From: Gyrodactylus bullatarudis
Lineage: Eukaryota > Platyhelminthes > Monogenea > Gyrodactylidea > Gyrodactylidae
Direction of reading: 5' to 3'
Length of the DNA stretch: 64,000 bases
NCBI GenBank assembly: GCA_012064415.1
Contig: SSNU01000073.1
Span: 1-64,000 of the forward strand
Shown: piece by piece, positions 56,314 to 64,000 of the stretch
How the letters are laid out: the number at the start of each line of letters is the position of its first letter
Numbering within the stretch: the stretch's first letter is position 1
The notes under the pieces: generated by a model
Seen by the model: only the letters and a program-made list of their open reading frames with translations
Databases searched by the model: none
What the model was told of the DNA's origin: nothing
Made by a program: the position numbers and the translations under genes

Positions 56314-57389
56314 CAGTATTTTTTATCACCATGATATATTTTTTTCTAGTTAAACTTTATCTTATTAATTTTTTTATTGGAGAATAAAACTAATGAGTTT
56401 ACTATAAAATCAAAAGTATTTTCACAAAATCTAATCAGAATAGACAAATATGAATATGATCATCAATATACTTTCAAGTAAGCTTGGATTATATGAAAAT
56501 TTAGAACCAGTTATTTTTCAACAAGACTTTTTTGAAAGAAAAATTATAGCATAAAAATATGAGTCTGAGTTGAAGTTTTTGATAATAGTTTGAGGATAAA
56601 TTTGATTGATCCAAAATTAACATGAATAGAAATATGAATAATATATGTTGCGGATCTGGAGAACAGTTAGGCAATATAAGGAAGAAGACTTGGGGGTAAC
56701 ATTGTACTTTCCCGGACAACGAACCGAAGGGTTAGGCGCCCTAACTTAAGGTGGTATATTTGGTATAAAAATTTGTATATGCAGAGAAGAAACTTAAACA
56801 CGCAAATTTTTTGGAGTCTTTGATTTTTCCATTTTTCTTTGAGTTGAAAAATTTTGTCCACATCAAGGTGTGAGAGGAATCAAGTGTTATTTTTTCAGGA
56901 TCATGATGTATTGAATTCTGTCCAGGGCTGTGGTTTTTGCAGCATTAGTTGATGGGAAAATGGCTGAACCATATTTATGTATAATAAAAGTCTTATAGAG
57001 TTGGAGTTTGAGATGTGGGTGTTTTACAAACTTCCTAAGGAGGTAAGTACGGTAATGGAGTCCTTTGATTACATCAGAGATGTGTGATCCTAAAAGAAAT
57101 GTTCGATTCCTTTTAAATTACAGACTGTAATGGTAATGGTATGAAATTTAAAGTTATAATTTTCTTCATGTTTTAGAAAATTGTTGAAGCCTCTTAAGAT
57201 CTAGTCAAAATATTGTAATTTCGTGAAAAAAATTGTTCCCCAAGTCTTTGAATGTCACTGAATATAGTTATAAAGGCTAGTAGAAACTTTAAAGATTAAT
57301 GGTTTTTAGACAAGTACATTGTTCAAGAATTTAGAATAGAACAATGTAACTCTGAATGATTAATTAATGATTATGAAATCAAAAAGAAT
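56314..57389. other. Intergenic, no gene seen
   Basis: No supportable gene. Minus-strand open frames at 56501-56861 lack ATG support and domains. The stretch is slightly less AT-rich around 56700-57080 than its surroundings, without any identifiable element. Confidence 0.35.
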
Positions 57390-57397
57390 TGACGTCA
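57390..57397. promoter_or_regulatory. Perfect CRE palindrome TGACGTCA
   Basis: TGACGTCA is the canonical site for CREB/ATF/CREB3 bZIP proteins. It lies 56 bp upstream of the ATG of a four-Cys secreted gene, just before a TTCTTATAATA TATA-like box. Its use by the CREB3-like factor of this window is inference only. Confidence 0.45.
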
Positions 57398-57452
57398 TCA
57401 TCTCCTTCTTATAATACTAGTAAGCTTAAAGCCTTTAAGTAGTGAATGAGAA

Positions 57453-57677
57453 ATGAAATTCCTGGCAATCATATTGGCGTCTAGTCTCCTTATGGCAAAT
57501 ATTACGCATGACTGTATAAATTTAAAGATGAGTATAAAGTCTGTCGATATGGAAGATCAAACAGCTGTCTTGGAAGAATATTGTCTCGAAAAAGATTGTT
57601 CACAAGAGTTGGAGATTAAGAAGAAAATACTTGTTGATTTAAACTTAATCTTGAAATCTTTTTGTCCCGAATATTAG
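57453..57677 (+). CDS. Small secreted four-cysteine protein A (74 aa)
   Basis: MKFLAIILASSLLMANITHD is a signal peptide with cleavage expected near residue 17-20. The mature part of about 55 residues has exactly four cysteines at 21, 44, 49 and 71 (C-x22-C-x4-C-x21-C), suggesting two disulfides linking two helices. The rest is acidic/basic helix-forming sequence. AATAAA follows the stop by three bases. It is one of four similarly built genes between 57.4 and 61.8 kb. No known family recognised; secreted effector, hormone-like or structural roles are all possible. Confidence 0.75.
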   Translation: MKFLAIILASSLLMANITHDCINLKMSIKSVDMEDQTAVLEEYCLEKDCSQELEIKKKILVDLNLILKSFCPEY

Positions 57678-58344
57678 AATAAAACTCCCCCCTCCTAGAT
57701 GCTCTTTTGATGAATTTGAATTGTTCTTTTATGGAATCATTGGAAGCCAAATCTAGAGTCATTTTGATTGGTCAAAATCCATTCAATTAGAGATTTTATT
57801 TTCATGTCCAACTCAAATCTTACAAAGATTCATTGTAATAATAATCTTGAACTTACAAATCAGACTTTCATTTTTATACTCAATGATATTTTCAAAAGAT
57901 AACTTATGATTTCTTAAAGGTTTGATTACCGAATAACCTGATAACTGGAAAATATCATTGACTAGAATTTTTTTTATCTAAGACTAATCATCCAATGAAC
58001 GTACTAAAATTAAAAATCTCTGAATACTGATTGGATGAATTATTTTGTAATTTTGAAAAATTTGAATGGGCCGGTTACCCTACTAACTATACTAATTAGA
58101 TAAGTCTCTACTGGAGGGCGTATTGAAGTAGCGTTGTGTTCTACGAGAGATGGCACTAATATTGATTTCTATAAAAATCTTGCTTGAAATCTCTTATTTT
58201 TTTCTTTACTCAATTAATCTTTGCTATTTTGACATTCCCCTTTGATTCATTTAATCAATGGTTAAATCAAAAAAAGATGAAAATATAATCCTCAACTCAT
58301 ACCTTGAAAGGAGAGTTGTAGTTCACGGCACTACTTGACCAGAG
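57678..58344. other. Spacer with duplicated upstream region
   Basis: No gene. The last part (about 58200-58344) resembles the upstream region of four-Cys gene B (59265-59393): AATTAATCTTTG, TTTTGACATTC, CAATGG, AAAATATAATC and GTTGTAGTT-like motifs occur in the same order, so the duplication included regulatory sequence. Confidence 0.55.
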
Positions 58345-58597
58345 ATGATGAAGATCTTTCTCGGTATTTTGACATTTATCTTGTGTCTAACAAGTGGAAA
58401 AGATGACCAGTCCGCTTGCAATAACTTGATCATCTTAATAAAACTTACTTAGGGCCGATGGTGTTTTTAAGCTCAATTGTCTCCATGAGAATTGTCTTCT
58501 TGGTGAATTTGATCGGAAAGAGTTGGAGTCTAAAAGTGAATCTTTTCAGAAACGCATAGACAAATATTACGAATTGTCAAACAGAATAAAAACATAG
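58345..58597 (+). pseudogene. Broken copy of the four-Cys secreted family
   Basis: From ATG the frame gives a signal peptide (MMKIFLGILTFILCLTSGKD) and the first cysteine (SACNNLIILIKLT), then stops at 58450. In another frame the rest follows: ADGVFKLNCLHENCLLGEF..KRIDKYYELSNRI, with the C-x4-C pair intact. The first-to-second cysteine spacing is shortened by about 4 residues at the break and the fourth cysteine is replaced (YELS), so the copy is inactivated. Confidence 0.7.
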
Positions 58598-58749
58598 CTA
58601 CTATTTTAATTGTCAATAAATCCAACTGTTATATAATGAAATGGCTTATTTCCTTCCCCCAGAAGAGTTTCATTAACGTTCAGAATTGAAAATTTATTCA
58701 CAGAAAGAAATTTTTACAGGTCTTTAGAATTTGTAAATACTTTACGGCT

Positions 58750-58840
58750 AGTTAACCCTTGACCCCTTCGAACCCGTTAAAATGCAGCGATCGCCTCAAA
58801 CTGTTGATTTAGAGGTCGTATACGACCTCTGGGATCGACA
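58750..58840. repeat. piggyBac-like end with subterminal palindrome
   Basis: TTAACCCTTGACCCCTTCG is followed 45 bp on by the perfect palindrome AGAGGTCGTATACGACCTCT. The layout (TTAACCC end plus inner palindrome) matches that of the piggyBac element at 27.9 kb although the sequences differ. No second end was found. Confidence 0.4.
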
Positions 58841-59393
58841 TTTAAGAAATCTACAGGTATGGTTTCTTACTTTTTTTCTCTTCGACCTCTCTGAGTGGTT
58901 TTTCAAAAAAAACGCTCTTTATATTTTTAAGAAAATTTTAACATTTTTTTTAAAAACGAGTCATTTTTAAAATGTCAATAAAAAATCTTATCTTGATAAA
59001 TCAAAAGATTATTAGTTCTTCTTTCAGAAAAGTGGTCGTTAGATTATTTTTAGAACAGAACTATTTTATTAAAACAGAATTATGGCTTGAGAAAATTACC
59101 TGTCTCATTTATGACCCATTAGGGATTTATGGTTTTTTAAAAAGAGTTTACAGAATTGCGGCTTGCTTGTATAAAGCCAAAGGATGTGAATTTCTGATTT
59201 TTTTTTCATCAAGGTTGTTTTCAATAATTTTCTTTTCTCAGACATGTTGAGGTCAATTCCATAGACTTGTTAATTAATCTTTGAGTCAGATTTTGACATT
59301 CTCTTTTTCATTCATCTTTCAATGGAGATAAAAATATAATCTTTTTTACACAACCTCTCAGTAGAGCTGTAGTTGAAGCTTAACCAGAAAAAA

Positions 59394-59654
59394 ATGAGGA
59401 TCGCTTTGATTATCTTGATATTTGTATGCACTTTGTATCTAGTGAATGGAAAAAAGAGTTCTTGCCAAAAGTTAATCATGACGGCGAAACTTTTTTACCC
59501 CATCGATGCCGATGATTTCTTTGAGATAAATTGTCTCAAAGAGAGCTGCCTACTGAAAGGATTCAATGAGGAAGTTTTGGAATCAAGAAACCGATCATTT
59601 AAGTTCTTAGTCGATAAGTACATCAAAAGTTGTCAAACTGAACCTAAACTATAG
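59394..59654 (+). CDS. Small secreted four-cysteine protein B (86 aa)
   Basis: The first ATG of the frame is at 59394; MRIALIILIFVCTLYLVNG is a strong signal peptide. Counting from it, the mature part has cysteines at 24, 47, 52 and 80 (C-x22-C-x4-C-x27-C). KLIMTAKLFYPIDADDFFEINC corresponds to the same segment of the broken copy at 58.3 kb, and the upstream ~130 bp also match that copy, showing tandem duplication. AATAAA at about 59748. Function unknown. Confidence 0.75.
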   Translation: MRIALIILIFVCTLYLVNGKKSSCQKLIMTAKLFYPIDADDFFEINCLKESCLLKGFNEEVLESRNRSFKFLVDKYIKSCQTEPKL

Positions 59655-60018
59655 AAGATTTATTTGAATCAAACTACATTGGAAATATGGATTACAAATA
59701 TATATCCTTTATATTGAAATATATTAATTTTTATTGATTATAAATGAAATAAACATAATTACAGTAAATAAATTTATGGATAGAAATTTCATGCTGATCG
59801 TAGATCTGTTCTCAGAATATCGATATCTAACTTAGTACCAAGGATAATGGGAGATGAACAAAATTTTGCGAAAAATTGATCAGATATATGGGCATTATTT
59901 GAATAGACAAGGACGATGATTGGTAAAAGTATATCTAGGATTTCTGATTTGGGGTATTATGGGGTTAAGTGATTCTGAGTAAAGAAATTCAGTAACCAAA
60001 TGAAAGAGCAGAAAATTA

Positions 60019-60062
60019 AAGCCTGATTATATAGTCTGAAGAGACCCGGCGAAATAAAACTG
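60019..60062. repeat. Solo copy of the GGGTCTCTTCAGAC foldback end
   Basis: Reads AGTCTGAAGAGACCCGGCG then AAATAAAACTG, nearly identical to the right arm of the inverted repeat at 35.3 kb. Confidence 0.6.
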
Positions 60063-60354
60063 TAGTATACAGTGAATTGACTAAATCACGCAATTGTAAT
60101 ATCTTGAGTGATGTTTGACAAAATTATCTCACAGATCTTGAGAATTCTATTGGTTACAGGTAAAATATATAATATTTTATATATATTAGAGTTATAAAAA
60201 AAATTCAACAGTGTTCCATGTTTCAACCGATAAAAAAACATTTTTATCAAAAAAATTAAAAAATTATATACAAAAATTCCATTTTCATTAAAAATCATCA
60301 AAATTCACCTAATTTTCTCTCAACATGTGAAAAAATTCTAAACGCTATTTATAT

Positions 60355-60815
60355 TTGAAACGTTGCGAAAACTATTCAAAAATGCTAAAACTGTTATTTC
60401 TTGTCGTCCAACGGTCAATAAAATTGCTCAACGGTCGAAACAAAGATCCAATACCGAAGCTCAAAAGGAAAGGAGTCATCTACCATTTCAAATATTCCTG
60501 TGGCTCAGAATATATTGGCCAAACAATTCGAACACTCGGTGAAAGAGTCAGAGAACATTTGAGGCCAAAATACAACAGTGCGATCATCAGAATCATCTGA
60601 AAGAAACAGGACATGTCGCAGACGCGTCTAACTTCAAAATTCTATATTAAGTTGATCCAAATGCCCCCTGTCGTGTAAGAGAATCTATTCTGAACAGCGC
60701 AGAAAGCCACTATATAACGAAATGCAAGCCAGATCTTTGTGTACAGAAGATTTTAGCATCAAAACATGGTTTTGAACGTCGCGTTGCTCATATAAAAAGC
60801 AAACAGCTGACAAAA
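60355..60815 (+). pseudogene. GIY-YIG remnant of a Penelope-like or related retroelement
   Basis: One frame encodes KRKGVIYHFKYSCGSEYIGQ, then TIRTLGERVREHL, the GIY-YIG core seen in the Penelope copies at 33 and 37 kb; after a frame break QNHLKETGHVADASNFKIL, then RVRESILNSAESHYI, continues the family pattern. No RT is left. It is clearly diverged from the two alpha2/delta intron copies, so a different subfamily. Confidence 0.65.
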
Positions 60816-61519
60816 TTTAAAAAATACTAAAATTGTTATTTCTCGTCGTAAAATTCATTGAAAATTTTGGTGCCTGTTCAAAAATTTTTATTTTTCGAAA
60901 ACTTATAATAACTAAAATGCTTAGTTTTGCGAGGTTCAGAGAGGTTTTAGAGAGTTCAAAAGCATCTGAGTATATAAAAGAGAAGGTTCTTTTTCATAAG
61001 AGCATTAAAGTTTCCCTTAAAAAGCACTCTAAAAAAACCTGTTTTATGTGGGTCTACTTGTAAGCGACCGATCAAAATCAGGGTTTTGGATCACAAATTT
61101 AAGGGGTATGAATCAATTATGCGTATTATTAATTTTGTAGAAAAAAAATTTAAACAAGATTGTCGAAAAAAACTAAAATACCTTTCTCAGTTTTTGAGTA
61201 AATAAGATTCATATATATGTTTTTATATTGAAATAAATGAGTTATATATTGAGTGATACTAATTCTGTTGCTATGTTATCATTGATATCTTATCAATAAT
61301 ATTCGATAAAAAAGACATTTCATAACTTAAGACCTAGATAATTTTGCATAGTTGCATATGGGTCTGCAACTTAGCTTCTGGACTTCGAATTTAAATTAAA
61401 AGGCAAGATTCGGAATCAGCATGAAATTTCGCACCTGACCTCACCACCAGCCGTGTAATTAAATCCAATAGAATATGTAGTTTTATATAAATGATGCTTT
61501 TTATAAAAAACTGATTTTA

Positions 61520-61774
61520 TTAATCCTCTTTAACGTGACAATAATCGATGTAAGCCTCGACCATATCTTCGAATATGGTTTTCTCCTTCTTTACTTTGAT
61601 TTCTGCAGATTTATCCTCTTCAACGCAGTTCAATATTTCACAATCCTGCTTGAAGATGCCCAAACTTTCGTCTGCAAAGCGGACTTGTATGCTCAAATTT
61701 AATGCCCGACAAGCTGCGGACTTTTGACCAGTACAACAAAGAATGGAAACCAATAGGATAAGAAAGACTTTCAT
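61520..61774 (-). CDS. Small secreted four-cysteine protein C (84 aa)
   Basis: Minus-strand ATG at 61772-61774; MKVFLILLVSILCCTGQKSA is a signal peptide. Beyond its two cysteines, the mature part has four at 22, 45, 50 and 79 (C-x22-C-x4-C-x28-C), the same spacing as A and B despite little sequence identity. A GTCATCTTATAAGG box lies about 45 bp upstream, comparable with GTCATC..CTTATAA before gene A. A minus-strand AATAAA sits beside the stop. Inverted relative to its paralogues. Confidence 0.75.
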   Translation of the reverse strand: MKVFLILLVSILCCTGQKSAACRALNLSIQVRFADESLGIFKQDCEILNCVEEDKSAEIKVKKEKTIFEDMVEAYIDYCHVKED

Positions 61775-62361
61775 TCTACAGTGAGCTGAATACCTAAATT
61801 AAATTCTTCCTTATAAGATGACAATATTCTTTTGATATTTCTCACAATAACTCTAATTAATCATCACACGAGACAATGTCAAATAATTATTATAATCGAT
61901 GAAAATTCAACTCAAGTCTTCTTGTTGTAGCTAATTCGTACTGAACCGCTAACTCGTAATTTCGTATAAGTTAAGTTGTAAAAATTAGCAGAGATTGGTC
62001 TATTAAATTGTAATGAATACATCGCATAAACCAAGTGTATCATAAATAATTTCAATTAGCAAATGGTTGAAGCATGAAAATTATAATTTTATAAAGATTG
62101 TTAAATTTAAATCTTATATAGTCTAGCATGGTTACTTTGAAGTAATCACATGTTTCGTAAATCTAAACAAAAAGAGAGAAGAGGATTGTAGTAATGAATC
62201 TCGCGGTTGTACTTAATTACGATTGGTGATTAATTTTGATTGGTTTAAACAGTTTCCTTGAATCTGATTGGTTGAATAAATCACACGTTGTTTCTTTTTA
62301 AAATTTTAAAATACGGCATGACTCATGTAATACTCCCCAACATTATTATATATTATATTAA
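61775..62361. promoter_or_regulatory. Divergent upstream region of four-Cys gene C and the 62.4 kb gene
   Basis: No gene. Contains TCTGATTGGTTGAATAAATC (CCAAT-like) about 95 bp before the ATG at 62362 and a TATTATATATTATATT run directly before it, a plausible TATA region. Confidence 0.4.
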
Positions 62362-63882
62362 ATGAGTGAAGACAAGTTTCCTTCCGAATCATACAATCAT
62401 CAAATCAGGAGAGACTTTTTAAGAATTCCTTCAAAATTTGAAAAAGATGTTCTATACAATCGGTATATAACTGAAAACTTCCCATCAGATTATTTTCAAA
62501 AGATTGACTATTTCGGGGAACCCTTTGAATGGCAGGCATTGGAGGATGAAATTGATTCGAATTTTCATCCCAGAAATTTGGGAGAAATCGAAGAGAAACA
62601 GTTAAAAAATAATCTATATCTTCTTCGATCCCTCACCTGGATTCAAAAAATTATCGGCTCCAACGACTTTGAAAAATCAAATCTGATTAATTATCAAACC
62701 ATGATTAGTTTTGCCTTACTGGCCAGCAGTTTGGAACCTATTCATGAAACTGCAATCAAGTTTCTTGAGCAATCAGCTAAAAACAATCCATCCCTAAGGA
62801 AAGTTATATTTCGTCGTTTTGGGTTGTATCTTTTGAATCAAAAGAGTTTCTATAGTCTCAAAAATGACAAGATTATTCTAAAGATTTTGAAGTCACCAAC
62901 GTATGAAACTCCCTTCTTAACTTCCCTAACCAGTCAAATTAAGGATTTAATCATGAAACATGACCCGAATAAGACGATATATCACGAATTCCTGATTGAA
63001 TTGCATCAGAAAGGTATTCTCGACCAGAAATTCTTACTCGAATATCTATATTCATTCGAGAATCGTATTGATGTAATGAATTTAAAAATATATTCTTATA
63101 ACAAATTTCTGACCCGTGATGCAATTTTGAAATATCCGGAGAATTTTGAAATCAACTTCAACATCATTCAAAGTTTGATACGCAATTTGGAAAAGTCAAC
63201 GATTATCAAGATACCTGCTCACTTGGAAAATTTACTCGATCCGATAATAGCCATACAAGATTATTTACAAGAACACGATGAAGAACGATATTATAAATTT
63301 GAAAGTTATCTCAATGAGTTTATTACATTGGATGCGATAAAATTTGACGTCTTGAACAAGACAGTATTCGGTAAGATATGCAAAATATTCAAAAATAAAC
63401 TGGATAACCTACTTATGAAAGATGACATTTATTTCGGCATGAATTTCCTCTTTTACAATCTGTACAAACTGGATAAATCTGAGTTGTACTCACTGAGGGA
63501 ATTCTTTATATCATTCCTAAGGAATCAGGAGCATCTGTGGCTAGCCCAACTTGACTTGGAATATTTTGGCATCATCAATTTGTTCCAGTATCATTCCTTT
63601 GATCCGGATTATTTCTACAACCTCCACGAAGAGGAAGAGTATAATTATGGGTTCTTCTATGATGACTCCAACTCATCGAATACCGTATTTCCAGACTATT
63701 ATTTCAATCTTTGCTCTGAGTTGGCAGAAATAATCGAAAATGATAATGTTCCCTATTTGAAAAGGACTACTCATCATTACTACGAGGAAAGTGATGATTT
63801 AGATTCTGAAATTTACTCAGATGATGATAACATCCTTGGTTACTATTCCGAATCGGATGACATGTCGTTTGATTATTTCTAA
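62362..63882 (+). CDS. Unknown intronless helical protein with acidic tail (506 aa)
   Basis: A single frame from ATG to TAA, followed by AATAAATAAA at about 63911. No signal peptide or membrane span. Residues 1-430 look like repeated helices; the C-terminus (about 415-506) is very rich in Asp, Glu, Ser and Tyr (EESDDLDSEIYSDDDN). Part of the helical region aligns with the 434-residue protein at 55.0 kb (LYLLNQKSFYSLKND against LFLLNKKHICCIYDE), so the two are paralogues. No known domain recognised; the acidic tail could mediate protein binding. Function unknown. Confidence 0.75.
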   Translation: MSEDKFPSESYNHQIRRDFLRIPSKFEKDVLYNRYITENFPSDYFQKIDYFGEPFEWQALEDEIDSNFHPRNLGEIEEKQLKNNLYLLRSLTWIQKIIGSNDFEKSNLINYQTMISFALLASSLEPIHETAIKFLEQSAKNNPSLRKVIFRRFGLYLLNQKSFYSLKNDKIILKILKSPTYETPFLTSLTSQIKDLIMKHDPNKTIYHEFLIELHQKGILDQKFLLEYLYSFENRIDVMNLKIYSYNKFLTRDAILKYPENFEINFNIIQSLIRNLEKSTIIKIPAHLENLLDPIIAIQDYLQEHDEERYYKFESYLNEFITLDAIKFDVLNKTVFGKICKIFKNKLDNLLMKDDIYFGMNFLFYNLYKLDKSELYSLREFFISFLRNQEHLWLAQLDLEYFGIINLFQYHSFDPDYFYNLHEEEEYNYGFFYDDSNSSNTVFPDYYFNLCSELAEIIENDNVPYLKRTTHHYYEESDDLDSEIYSDDDNILGYYSESDDMSFDYF

Positions 63883-64000
63883 TCTCTCTACATATCAAGA
63901 ACAAGATCAATAAATAAACTTTTAATTCTTTTCTAAATTAATTTTTATTAAAAATTAAATTCGTTATTATTAGGGCCTCAAGAATAGTACCAAATAAAAT
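63883..64000. other. 3' flank to window end
   Basis: AT-rich sequence holding the poly(A) signal of the 62.4 kb gene; nothing else is seen. Confidence 0.4.

Noticed and set aside
56501..56861. Minus-strand frames of 64-72 codons
   Set aside because: No conserved start context, domain or signal peptide; composition like intergenic DNA.
58782..59250. Two plus-strand frames, one with a YDPLG motif recalling BEL/Pao reverse transcriptase
   Set aside because: A five-residue match is too weak; no other RT motif is present and the frames contain long poly-Phe/Lys runs.

Overview
This is an AT-rich window of animal (metazoan) nuclear DNA. Genes carry spliceosomal GT..AG introns and encode animal proteins: a voltage-gated calcium channel alpha2/delta subunit, a membrane-anchored CREB3-type bZIP factor, TMEM185, a TMEM143-like protein and deoxyribose-phosphate aldolase. 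Introns are either very short (apparent sizes 23, 31, 34, 38, 58 and 59 nt) or several kb long. Micro-introns of that kind fit flatworms, dicyemids, orthonectids or appendicularians better than insects or vertebrates, but I cannot name the organism.

Layout. 1-0.6 kb: a GC-richer reading frame runs off the left edge (minus). 0.6-4.5 kb: no gene seen; a hAT-like non-autonomous element with an 8-bp target duplication. 4.5-8.0 kb: three unrecognised protein genes, two secreted or possibly secreted. 8.9-40.8 kb: one minus-strand alpha2/delta gene with at least 25 exons. Its introns hold nearly all the mobile DNA of the window: a Jockey/CR1-like LINE with two truncated relatives, two Penelope-like elements, a deleted piggyBac, two MULE remnants with SWIM zinc-finger ends, and several foldback/MITE families. 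41.4-45.3 kb: a five-exon zinc-finger gene, head to head with alpha2/delta. 46-48.4 kb: a small unknown gene and a decayed Ty3/gypsy pol. 48.9-54.4 kb: a compact housekeeping block of TMEM143-like (-), DERA (+), CREB3-like (-) and TMEM185 (+), forming two divergent pairs and one convergent pair. 55-63.9 kb: two intronless paralogues of an unknown helical protein family flank a cluster of four tiny secreted proteins (three intact, one broken) that share a C-x22-C-x4-C-x21-28-C spacing.

The most original content is the four-cysteine secreted family with its duplicated upstream regions, the intronless paralogue family around it, and the Penelope fragment that starts at the splice donor of an alpha2/delta exon.

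Splice sites were placed by hand from GT/AG signals and reading-frame continuity. Expect errors of 1-2 bases for individual exons. Very short exons, UTRs and transcription starts are not resolved.
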